A stretch of 64,000 nt of DNA from Phytophthora vignae f. sp. vignae. Lineage: Eukaryota; Oomycota; Peronosporomycetes; Peronosporales; Peronosporaceae. Each line of letters begins with the position of its first letter. Position 1 is the first letter of the stretch. The stretch covers positions 372,001 to 436,000 of the forward strand of contig JABJUM010000059.1 of NCBI GenBank assembly GCA_016169955.1, written 5' to 3'. The translations under genes were made by a program, and so were the position numbers. Under the pieces are notes generated by a model. It was not told where the DNA came from. It did no database searches and saw nothing but the letters and a program-made list of their open reading frames with translations. Shown in pieces: positions 50,934 to 60,876 of the stretch.

Positions 50934-51499
50934 GGGTGGGTGGTTTATCTTGCAAAAATCGGCAGTTGGAACGTGTCTTCCGCTTATTTCCGACGCATTT
51001 TCTGACGAGGCCCCACTTGGTCCCACCTTGGTTAGCGAGGAGCCCGAGGTGGGCGACATATCAAAAATGAACCCGTTATCATTACTCGACTCGTAGTTTT
51101 GCTGCATTGCCGGTCATGAAGTTGTTTGTGTCGGCCAGGAGGCTTCTAAGGAATAACTACGGTCTTCACTAGCATGTTGGCGTGGTCCAGGTCAAGCAAT
51201 GCGCCCCCACGGTCGGTACGGAAGCCTACAGGCGAGATCCACTTGTTCAATGCGCTCGGTAGGGCCCACCCTGAGGGAGGGTCTCCCCTCTGCAGGCCGG
51301 CCTGTGGGGTGATGCCAGGCTGCCTCGTGGCCATATGTTATGATATGACGGACGGGAGTTCTCCGACTCTTTTGCAGGTCGCGAGCGTTGCAGAACGCTG
51401 CAGGACGCGGCCGTGACGAGGCGAAATAGAGGCCTCTGATTGGCCAAGAGGGCCATATCCTGCGGCATCCTGCACTTTTGCAAGATAAACCACCCACCC
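50934..51499. mobile_element. TIR element with 3-bp target duplication (566 bp)
   Basis: Terminal inverted repeats of 24 bp begin GGGTGGGTGGTTTATCTTGC and end with its complement. They are flanked by TCA on both sides (50931-50933 and 51500-51502). A 3-bp duplication suggests the PIF/Harbinger group. No transposase is seen. Confidence 0.7.
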
Positions 51500-51502
51500 T
51501 CA

Positions 51503-54013
51503 GATCGAATGTTTAGACATTTATTTGCCTTGAAGAGAGCCGTAATTATTGCCTTAAAATGTGGCACCATAACCTATCTCAACAAATATGGACTTATATT
51601 AACCTAATCCATTGCATGACTGCGGTTGAAGGGTTACCAAAACCCCGACCCACCCGACAGAATCGAAAAACCCACCCTTCCTGCAAAAATATGCGAGACG
51701 TTGTATTCGCAGTTCGAAGAACTGTGTTAGGGGGCCCCAGAAAAGTTTGCATCCTGCAACATAACGGTCAGTGTTCGCAGTTCGTAAGAACTGTGCTTGC
51801 CACCCCAGGCGAGTTTGTCATCGAACGACATTAATCAACCTTCATGGTACACTAAGCAGCATTAGTCTTACGGTGCACAAGGTGTAGCGAAAATCTCAGC
51901 AAGGCAAAAAGCAAAAGGTAAAAGCAAAAGGTCAGGTAAATTGTAAAAAAACATGCATGGAAAAGCCATCCTTAGAGCCGCAAATATCCTTTCGGCGAGA
52001 TGTGGATGGGCTACAATAACTACACAGGCAAGGTGAGTATTTTAATCTGTGACTGTGCACGCTGCAGGAGATGCCATTTCGTAAAGTGCAAATATTTTTC
52101 AACAACAGCGACATCAAAACCACCGAATTGCGGGCTGCTACAGCTCACCAAAAGTAAAGCAAGCAAGCGAGCAAGGCCATGCATTGTATGGATAAGGTCT
52201 TCTGCCAGTTCCGTTCCGTCCTTCGAACTTGCGGGCTTGCTGTGGCATAACTTTTCATTGAATTGTCCATTCTGAAATCTGATTGCACCCGCTAAATCTG
52301 CGCGTTTAGGCTGAATTTATGCACTTCACGCTGGCCTATGTCTATTTCGCAGAACTTCTTGATATTGTTTTGAAAATCTTGTTGCTTTGGAGTGAGCTGC
52401 CAGTTTCCTGCCTCTTTTTGATAACACGTTTGTATGCAATGCAAATCCTGGAGACTCCTCACTGGAAATTGCATGTGACGCTGGATAAATCAACCAATGG
52501 ACTACGAGATTTTAACAAGAAGAATATGCTAATTGGCCAAAACAAGTAGGCACGGAACTGGTTGTAGGCAAGCAACTGGCACTTTACCTTACCGTATTTG
52601 AGATCTCATACTTCATACACCATATTATTGAAGTTGTATTGTTGTATTTTGCCTTTGCACCATTTCACCCTTTTTATGCGTATTTTGGGATCTTTCTTTC
52701 CCAAAATGGCCATATTCTGTCGCAAATAAACTATCTATCCGCTCTGAATTATGAGATCTATAGATAGGTTGGTTTTTTAATAATTGGTTAAATCGCGGTT
52801 AAAAAATATAAAAAACGGTCTTTATCGAGTCCTCCATTCGGATTTTGCCACGGATGCCTAGAGCAAAGAAGCAACTCTGATCCGGTTTCAGTTTCAGCAT
52901 TTGTTACGTGGTAGATGGACTCTCTTCCCACTGCAGGTTAGAACTCTTCGTGCTCGGGGAACAAGACGGTGTCTGGCATGAGAGCAATGCTGGTTAGCGC
53001 CAATGCAGCAGATAACGCCTCCTGATCGATCTCATGATATTGGGGCATGAAGCGAGATTGCTCAGCATGTTCTTGGAAGTGGCAGAAGTCGTTTCTCCGC
53101 AATGGTTGCAGAAATGATCCCAGGCCCACCGCGCTTTCTCCCTGTCGTGTAGGAAAACACGATTTAACGAGTTCTCGTCCCTCTAGCCAAGGCCTTTGGG
53201 ACGAGCCCCTACCAACCACACGCGTCCCTCCTAAAAGGTCGGCGCTTATTGCTGGGATTAAATCTGAAGACCAGATCCGATCCCTTACACCGGGCTGGAA
53301 TGTGCCTTGTGCGAGTCGTCGGTCAGGTAGGTAGAGCCCGTAAATCAAATATAAGAGCACCCTTAGCCACGAGCAATGGCTAGGATGCAATGTACACACG
53401 CGCTTTCACGCTAAACCCACTGCGGTCCCTCAGAAGGAAGGGTGCCAAGCCAATCGAAGCTTCGGACAGGGGCGCCGAGACGAAGTCTCGGCTGGAGGTC
53501 AAATATACTGGGGGGGCCTCGCCACACATCCAGATAAGCGTACAAACGTACAGGGAGGCCTCTAATACCTCAAACACTCAGCCACTACTCACTCTTGGCC
53601 TTTCCAGGGATGAACACTACATTATGCTCACTGGCAGACATACCTCGTGTCGACCGAGCGTATCCAGACTCTACAGCTAAGCGAAGACTTACCGGTGGAC
53701 GGACTTGACCCTTGTGTGGCTTCGGGGGGAAATTCTGCTCTGATTTAGCGATTAGAGGCTGTGAGGCCTTCCCTATTGCTAATCCCTAGCGTCTATACAA
53801 ATGTCAAGTATCAGCCAAGCCTTCGAGCCGGACCGACGACTCGACGACTCCTCGGCTAGGTCCGGATTCCTAATGAGAAGGTAAACTTTGTACCCACTAT
53901 AACTTCTAGGAGGGCTCGGCGGGAACTTATTATGACCCGCCGTGCCTGGTCACTAAACGCATCTATCTGTCACTCTAGTGCGGTGAATGAGAGTAACCAA
54001 TCGGAGGGCTCGG
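51503..54013. other. Non-coding, repeat-rich stretch
   Basis: Two diverged direct repeats of about 65 bp (51704-51773 and 51774-51833) each hold a GCAGTTC...GAACTGTG hairpin. From 52.9 to 53.9 kb a long minus-strand frame (52938-53399) has low coding character. I see no domain, LTR pair or splice-supported gene. Confidence 0.4.
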
Positions 54014-54217
54014 ATGGCTTTCACCCACAAGTTCAAGACCGTTAGGCCTCGGCAAGTGCGGTCATTTCCGACATCACAGCAGCCCTCACCGCGGCCCGAC
54101 CCAGCCGAACTGGAGAGTGTCGAGGTGCACATTGTCTCTGTTTCCATGCCGCGCGCGCTGGGTGCTCTGGAAGAGGCGCAAGCTGCTGCTCTCCACGCTG
54201 TCAACCTTGGCTCCTCG
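54014..54217 (+). CDS. Possible 5' exon or gene fragment, cut short before viral DNA
   Basis: ATG 54014 opens 68 codons of host-like composition: FTHKFKTVRPRQVRSF, then an acidic and Ala/Leu-rich segment (ELESVEVHIVSVSMPRALGAL). It ends at a good donor (GGTAAGC, 54217-54220). About 40 bp later the DNA turns AT-rich and viral. No downstream exon is found. It may be a broken gene or chance; the family is unknown. Confidence 0.3.
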
Positions 54218-54488
54218 GTAAGCTCGAACGCTCGTTGAAGTCTCTGCCAGTAGTAGATCTTGGCACTTCTCGTGACATTTTTTTATTTTTGATTTTTTTG
54301 TTTTAAACACTTTCAATACTCCTTCTACCTCAAATATTCAACAAAACCTTTTTTCAACCAAATCCCATTTAACCGCCTCTGATGAAAAGTAGACTTTCTT
54401 TCAACCTAAGCATACTTTGAAAAGCTTTCGAAGCCTCTAATCCAAATCAACTGATGGTGTGAAGGTGGTACCTCCTAACCACCAAGCA

Positions 54489-54538
54489 CCAAGGTAGGTA
54501 CCTTCACAAAATATTCGCCAAGGTAGGTACCTTCACAA
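54489..54538 (+). repeat. 21-bp perfect direct repeat at the left edge of the viral block
   Basis: CCAAGGTAGGTACCTTCACAA occurs at 54489-54509 and again at 54518-54538. Each copy contains the near-palindrome AAGGTAGGTACCTT. Confidence 0.8.
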
Positions 54539-54575
54539 TTTCAAATTTTGGTAAAAAAAATATTGAGCTGATGAT

Positions 54576-54884
54576 CTAGTGAAGTTCACTTAGCTCTTTT
54601 ACTAAACGCGGACACCTCTCAATAACGAATTTATTTTTTCGAAGCCAATCGGTATAGCTTGGGTCCAGTTCATGAATAACTTTAAGTTTTCGATTTTTGT
54701 ATTTGCCGAAATTAAGGACATATTCATCAGGATCATCAGTTAACTTGGAATCTAGAAATTGACGCATTTCATCATTTACCAAATTTGGTTGATTATTTAG
54801 CCAGCGGCAATAGCCAGGATCAGAAGCAAATACTTCCTGAATTGTCTTGCCTTTAAATTTCCCGAAATTTAACTCAGTCGACAT
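54576..54884 (-). CDS. Small protein with tandem ExoX C-terminal-like domains
   Basis: A 102-residue intact frame made of two copies of one motif: LNFGKFKGKTIQEV...DPGYCRWL and LNFGKYKNRKLKVI...DPSYTDWL. FGKYKG-x(n)-DPxYxxWL is the hallmark of the small domain found at the C-terminus of exodeoxyribonuclease X and as a stand-alone protein in many large DNA viruses of protists. The domain is thought to bind nucleic acid, but its viral role is not established. It is 46 nt downstream of the end of the capsid gene on the same strand, so the two were probably neighbours in the virus. The frame is unbroken, unlike the capsid gene. Confidence 0.7.
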   Translation of the reverse strand: MSTELNFGKFKGKTIQEVFASDPGYCRWLNNQPNLVNDEMRQFLDSKLTDDPDEYVLNFGKYKNRKLKVIHELDPSYTDWLRKNKFVIERCPRLVKELSELH

Positions 54885-54930
54885 GTTATATATAGGTAGG
54901 TATCTAAATTAACAAATTTATTTAATTAAT

Positions 54931-56661
54931 TTAGATGTTAGATACTTCACCAGTTAGACGATCAACATCGAGTGAACGTTCATGCACTACAAGAACGAGA
55001 ACATTCATACCGGTCGCACAGCTATTAATACCGCTTACTTGAACGCTTTGCGGAATATATCATCCTTTTCACTGACGCGCGAACAATCAGCAATTAGGAC
55101 GCGATGAGCATAAACCCATTTATTGGAATCGATTAAACCATTGCAAATTTCACGAGAATGATCACCATTGATAGCTGCTAGCTTCGAAAATTCATCTTGG
55201 AAGTTTTCATAGTCATATTCATGCGTTTTGCTAAACACATTCGAGGTACCAACCGTTACTTGGAAGTTTCGAATGCTTGCACCAGGCATGACCGTCCAAG
55301 GAGCACTGTCAAAGGGGGATTGAAATTGCTGAGTACCATGAGCAGTCTTGAAATGACCAGCCGAAGTTTCAGCAAATGGAAGCAGAGCAACATATTTAAT
55401 ATTCTTGAAAGTACCAGATAGTTGGAAATTAAAATCAGCATTTAGTTGACCTGTTGGTGCAGCAGGGGATGTTCCGGCGCGTCCAGTGAAGTATTGGGCA
55501 TATACATCGTTAAATCGAATATGCTTAATAGGTTTGTTAATAATCGAAGAGGGATTACGTAGATCATAGAAAGGAATGTTTAGACGCGTTGTAGTATACG
55601 GAACGTAATTACCAACATCAGCAACGTTAGTGTATTCGTTTTGTAGGACGCCAAAAGAGAATCCGATTTGATTACCAGCTCCTAAAACGCTAGCCATAGG
55701 TTGACCTGAACCAGCGCTAGTAATCATGATAGGGCATGTTTGACCGGAAGTCATGGTTACGCTGTCTAATTGCATCGCGGCAGACGTTCCACTCACTTTG
55801 GCAGTACCTGTATTGAAACGGAGACGAAGTTTGAACTGAGGGTTCGAAATTAGATTGAGCTCTTTGAAAAGAGGATGGAGATCTACAAGTCGAATTTTCA
55901 GCATATAGATCCAACGAGAAAGAATGCCAGTATTTGTTATGATAGAAGCATCAGATTCCTTATAGCAACCTTTAGCGTTTTGGAGAATGATGTTTTTAGT
56001 AGCGGTCGTACCCATAGATGCCCATCCCCAGCTAGGGTTTGCTTCCGTAGAATCGATTACGGGAGGTGTTGATGCGAGACGGTAGAAATGACCAGAATTA
56101 AAGGCTCTGTTTTCTTGTGTTTGACTTGCTGTGCTATCAAGAGAGTTGGTTATACCCACTTGGTTATTAGAGTAGCCATCACCAGCAGCAGAAGGCTCCG
56201 ATGTAAAATTAATCGAATACCAATCATCAGGATATAGAAACGAATCAGCACCATGTTTGTTAATATCATCTAGCGATCGTTCGGTCTGAGCCCGAAGATT
56301 GTTCCAAAACATGCGATATTCACCATCAGTTAAAACAGTTTGTCCATTCATCTCAAGGGATAGCGAATCAACAACATTAGTTACATTACATAAAAACTTA
56401 GACCGCTTGTAATAGCAGCGCTACCAGTAGTCTTCGCAGTAATGACATAAGGACCGTGATATAGGCATCCTTAAGCGATGCATATCCCTGAGATCCGGAA
56501 GTAGATGTAGCATCGTAAGTAACGCTACCAGAGGTATAAGAACCTTGCTGAAGATCGGGAAGTACTACTAGCTTCTTGCCCTTCGAAACGTCTACGATAG
56601 GATCATTCTTTAGCGAGCTCTGTAGAATAAATTCATCCGATAGCTGAGTAACGTCAGTCAT
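54931..56661 (-). pseudogene. Double-jelly-roll major capsid protein-like gene, broken by three frameshifts
   Basis: The gene spans about 577 codons, a usual length for capsid proteins of Polinton-like viruses. It starts at ATG 56661 (MTDVTQLSDEFILQ...). The frame shifts near 56460, again near 56385 (in a T run), then stays open for the 438-residue bulk (56351-55035). It shifts once more near 55040, after which GINSCATGMNVLVLV...TGEV closes the C-terminal jelly-roll strand before a stop at 54931-54933. Each shift is explained by one missing base. Beta-strand-rich sequence with ATKNI, LRFNTGTA and a C-terminal region resembling PLV/virophage capsids is the basis of the call; no structural comparison was made. 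It is either a decaying endogenous viral gene or carries assembly errors. Confidence 0.6.
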
Positions 56662-56721
56662 GATGAAATTATAAACTTAATACTATATAAGGATATCGAT
56701 ACTAGATAGAAAAATAATTAA

Positions 56722-57011
56722 ATGTCTCATTTAATCAAAGGTATTACTAGCGATTCAGATTTAATTGAATTAGCTAATATTCTAGATATTGATATAAATG
56801 GTATATTCGAGCTATCAGAAATAAAGCATCCGCTTCCAAAGAAAGGCTCTTATTTAATACTATTACGCAAAGACAGCGATGTTGGCCATTGGGTATGCGT
56901 TAATGATAATACATATTTTGATTCAACCGGATCTCCTGCTCCATTAATATTTGGAAATTTAGACTATTCGAGATTTCAATATCAAGGATCATCAGATCAA
57001 TATTGCGGAAT
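56722..57011 (+). pseudogene. Adenovirus-type (C5/Ulp1-like) cysteine protease, 3'-truncated
   Basis: The frame opens at ATG 56722 (MSHLIKGITSDSDL...) and is AT-rich. Catalytic-type residues appear in the expected order and spacing: His in DVGHWVCV, Asp in NTYFDSTG, and Cys in DQYCGIW near 57000, the pattern of Polinton, virophage and adenovirus maturation proteases. About 10 nt after the Cys codon the DNA becomes GC-rich and the frame runs on to 57099 in unrelated sequence, so the viral homology is cut off there. A different frame begins at ATG 57012 (MASIPRAKRQ..., 36 codons to 57122) exactly at the junction. The gene is divergent from the capsid gene (60 bp between starts). Confidence 0.6.
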
Positions 57012-57012
57012 A

Positions 57013-58614
57013 TGGCAAGCATCCCACGAGCAAAGAGGCAAGAGAGCGCTAAAACCCCAATCTACGAGCTCGCGCCCGCCGAGCGAGCACGATTTATGAG
57101 GTTTTTCAGCTCTCCCGTTTAAATACGAACGCAGCGAGCACCCGCGAGCACCCCGCGAGCACGCTCGAAACGAATCCCCCTTATTGGGCAAATTAGTATC
57201 AGCACTTGCCGTACCGCCCGCAGACGTCGCCACGAGACCCGCGTGCTGCTCCGCCGTCCCGTGCAGGAGAAGGCGGAGAAGCAGCAGTAGCGCCAGCGCG
57301 ACCAGCAGGAGTACGAGCAGCCGCCCGCAGTGCAAGGCCACCACCGAGAGCTACCTGCAGTAGGAGGAGGCCCCCACCGCCGCGTGCCGCCCGCAGACGT
57401 CACCAAGAGGCCCGTGTACCGCTCCGCCATCCAGCGCAGGAAAGGGCAGAGAAGCAGTAGCAGCGCCAGCGCGACCAGCAGGGGTACGAGCAGCTGCCCG
57501 CAGTGCGAGGCCACCACTGTGGAGTAGCGGCCTCGCAGAAATCTCGCGGAGCCGGTCTCGCACAAACTCGGCGCGTCTGGATCGCGGTCGCGCCGAGCAA
57601 TTAATTTCCCGGTTGTTGGAGTAGCGTATCTTCGAATATAGGACCCAAGTCTTCGCAGGCTTCAGAGTTGGGGGGGGGGGTTCTTGGTTGACGCTTGTTC
57701 CTTGTCGTAGGGCGTCGAGCCTTGGGCGTGCGGCGTTATCGGGCCGGCGTTTCCTTGGCGTTCCCGTCGGGCGTGCGGCGTTATCAGGCCGGCGTTTCCT
57801 GGGGCTTGTGTGGCGTTATCGGGCCTACACGGGGGTCTTGTGCACGGCGGTTATCGGGCCTGTGCGGTCCTTCGCCTAGGCAGCGCGTTATCGGGCGCCC
57901 ACCTAAACGGTATACGTTTAACGTGCCTTTATCTCAGCACGGGTCTGTGGGGGGTTGAGCACCCGAACCAACAAACGACGGGGGGCCGCGATATCGGGGC
58001 GGCTCTGCTTGCCGGCGCTTGGTGGTTCCCCTGGAACCGGAGGGAAGACTGGAGGTCTTTGTGGTTCAGAGAAATTTCGGGACTGAGTCCTTACCCTATC
58101 CTATGTCCTTGCTACTGGCTACTCCCTACTTCGCGCTTGCTAAGCCTACCACCCTACGCCTGTCCTTGCGTCTGTCGTGCTTGCACTACCGTTCTTCAAC
58201 CTGATTTGCGTAACGTAATCAAGATCTTACCTCGGCGGGTTTTGCTCGGCGGGGTCTGGGCTCGGCGCGTTTTGCTCGGCGGGTTTTGCTCGGCGGGGGT
58301 TAGGGTCGGCGCGTTTCACAGAGACGTGACTCTGGTCGGTGATTACGCGTCGCACTGGATTCTGCCGCCGTGTCCCATAGCCCATCACCTTCGTCGGCTT
58401 TCCCGTCCATCTCCAGCGCGTCGCGCCCCATCAACCGCGTCGCGTTCCATACGTCGCGTCGAGTGACATCACCGCGGCGCCTTCTCCCCGCCGCCTAACT
58501 CGTTCTCATCGCGGGGCGCTATACCACATCCGTCCCGCTGCCACGCACGCGCACTCCCCAGGTGGGTGTGTCGTCGCAGAACCTGCCCCGCGCTCTTCGC
58601 CGTTGCCGTCTGCT
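57013..58614. other. GC-rich leader-like region of a retroelement; tandem motifs
   Basis: A 173-bp tandem duplication (about 57211-57383 and 57384-57530, diverged) comes first. Then five CGTTATCGGGC motifs appear at 35-46-bp spacing (57734-57895). A TCGGCGGG/TTTTGCTCGGCG repeat block (58228-58310) ends just before the Gag-like ORF. No supported gene; it may be an LTR or 5' untranslated region. Confidence 0.45.
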
Positions 58615-60876
58615 ATGATGGCTCGCCGCCACGACGTCGACGCCCACGACATCGACATGGAGGAGGAGGAGCTCGACACGGGCGACCTCGAAGTTGCTGG
58701 CTGCGTGATCTCCACCCTCGGCGCGCGTCGGCCTCACCTGCCCGCTCCATCTCAAGTCCAGCTTCCGGCTCCAGGCGCCCCCGTCCACTCCGTGTCAGCT
58801 CTCGTCGCCGACGCGCACACTCTCCTGCGCGAGAATAAAGCGTTGCGCGCCCAGTGCGAGTTCGTCTCCGTGCACAACGCGGGTCTGGCTGTTCACGCGT
58901 CCGTGTTACACGAGCGGAACCTCGCGATCCGCCGTCGCGCCTACGAGGGTTACCGTGCCGGCATGATTCGGCTCGAGCAGGCGCTCCTTTGGCGCAACTT
59001 TTCGCTGCGCAGGGTGAACCTGACGACGCGCGCGCCGAGCGCGACGATTTGCGCGCCGAGCGCGACGGCTTGCGTGTCGAGCGCGACGGCTTGCGTGTCG
59101 AGCTCGCAGCTGCCCAAGGTGCCCTTGCCCCCGTCCAAATGCGTGCGAATGCCGCCGAAGCTGAGCGGGATCAAGCTCAGGGGCAAGTGGTTACCCTCGA
59201 GCGGCAGCACGACGCGGCTCTCCATGAGCGCGATCGTCTGAGTCGAACTCTCGCGGTCGTCGAGCAGGAGCGCGATGGGGCTCGCGACATGAGAGATCAA
59301 GCGCTTCGAACCTCGGCGGTCCTGGAGCGTGCCCGAGACTCGGCCATCGCCGAGAGAGACCAAGCTTGTCAGGCCCTGGCGACCCTCGAGCAGCAGCGTG
59401 CCCCGGTCGACGAAGAGCTTCGGGTAGTCCGTGCGTCGCTCTCTCAGAGCCGTGCAGAGGCTGAGGTGGCCCAGAACTTGAATGCCCCCTTGCAGGACGA
59501 CCTTCGGCGGGCCAACGATCTGCTGGTGGCTCACGCTGAGGAGCTCCGAGGCGCGACGCGCATCCGCGAGCTGGAGGAGTCGGTGAGTAACACTACGACC
59601 CTCCGTGCGGTGGCCGAGTCCGAGCTGGCGCGCGCTCAGGCGGGCGAGCTTCGAGCCACGTCCCGCGCAGCACTATACCGAGCGGGGTGTCTGTCCCTGC
59701 GAAGGTCTTCTCAGCGGCGCCAAGGGACCGTGGACGCGCAGACGCATCGCCTCAGCGTCCGGGTCGTCGAGCTGGAGGAAGAGCGCGACGTGGCCATCCG
59801 GGTGCGCGACGAACGCGCCGTGGCTTGGCGTCGGATGATCCGAGACGCGCGTCGGGGCCGAGAAGTGGCCCAAAGGGTGTGCGACGAGCTTGCCAGTCGG
59901 CTCGCCGGGATCCTCGCGTCGGTCGGCGGGCAGATTGACACCGCTGATTTGGTCCGCCGGCTGGAGGCCACGTTCACTGCGGAGGTGAACGCCGCCGTTC
60001 CTCTTCCTCCTGCTGTTCCCCATCCAGTGACGCCTCCGGGCGTTCCTTCCGTCCCTGTTCCCGCCGTGCCGGCCTCGGGTGATGGAGCGCGCACGACTGC
60101 CCCCGGAGGAGCTTCGTCCAGCCCCCCCGTCTTCAACAGGGAACCCTCCAACTCCGGCGTCTCGCTCCCCTCTTCAACGGCGAAGCCGACGGCCGTCTAC
60201 TGTGGCCAGCACAGCGGCTACGGACAGCGCGGTCGCCCAGGCGCCGCCGGCTGCGCCATCGCCGTCAACCACGACCGCTGCCGCACAAGCGCTTTCGGAC
60301 GCGGCGCTATTCGGGTCGGAGTCGTCGGACAGCGATGTCCAGACGCGACAGCCGAGAGCCAAGAGGCGGCGACTTCGACAACACGGATCGCGCTCTCGTT
60401 CGTCTGCGCGCTCCTCTCGGCGTTCCCGTTCTCGTCCGTCGTCGCGCTCTCGTTCGTCTGTGCGCTCCCCTCGGCGTTCCCGTTCTCGTCCGTCGTCGCG
60501 CTCTCGTTCGTCTGTGCGCTCCCCTCGGCGTTCCCGTTCTCGTCCGTCGTCGCGCTCCTCCACCCGTTCGCGTTCGCGTTCCCGCTCGCCTTCTTCGGCG
60601 TCGACGCGTTCGGCGGGGTCTGCGCACTCGGTGGGGTCGGCGGCTTTGCGTCACTCGTCCCCTGCGCGTTCGACGTGTTCGTCGCAGGGAGGTCGTGCTG
60701 TAGCCGGCACTGGGTCCGGCCTCAGCCCAGGTGACTCTGGCGACTCCAGCGGCGACGCCTCATCCGCATCATCGACGTCCCGTGCTTCGTCGTCCAGCAC
60801 TGCGTCCAGTGGCTCGGCGGGGAACGCCGCGGTGGCCCCTCTCTTCGGCCCCGTAATCCCGCCCGCGGGGACTTGA
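58615..60876 (+). pseudogene. Gag-like coiled-coil protein with an RS-rich tail, two frameshifts
   Basis: It begins at ATG 58615 (MMARRHDVDAHDIDMEEEEL). A helical region to about 59000 is followed by a shift (58975-59020) into the next frame, which carries a long Arg/Glu/Ala-rich coiled coil (RAERDDLRAERDGLRVERD...). A Pro-rich linker near 60000-60100 follows. A second shift (60075-60200) returns to the first frame, which encodes an Arg-Ser repeat tail (SRSRSSARSSRRSRSR) built from a 54-bp minisatellite and a Ser/Gly-rich end at 60876. A coiled-coil ORF1/Gag of a Phytophthora retroelement is the best guess; no zinc knuckle or reverse transcriptase is in the window. Confidence 0.45.
60421..60558 (+). 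repeat. 54-bp minisatellite in the RS domain
   Basis: Two and a half near-identical 54-bp units (60421-60474, 60475-60528, partial to 60558). The unit is 18 codons long, so copy number can change without shifting the frame. Confidence 0.85.

Larger units (their letters stand above)
54260..57012. mobile_element. Virus-derived insertion: Polinton-like virus / virophage-type fragment
   Basis: The block is markedly AT-richer than its surroundings and carries three genes with viral character: a two-domain ExoX-C-like small protein (minus), a double-jelly-roll-type major capsid protein gene (minus) and an adenovirus-type cysteine protease (plus, truncated). A capsid protein plus maturation protease is the morphogenesis core of Polintons, virophages and Polinton-like viruses, which integrate into protist genomes. 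No integrase, packaging ATPase, minor capsid protein or polymerase is present, so this is a fragment. The boundaries are approximate: left near 54260-54490, right at about 57012. Confidence 0.7.

Noticed and set aside
52281..52870. Possible second viral block because of high AT content
   Set aside because: No viral gene or domain could be found; AT-richness alone is not enough.
52938..53399. 153-codon minus-strand frame
   Set aside because: No ATG-supported start context, no domain, and composition like random sequence; not called as a gene.
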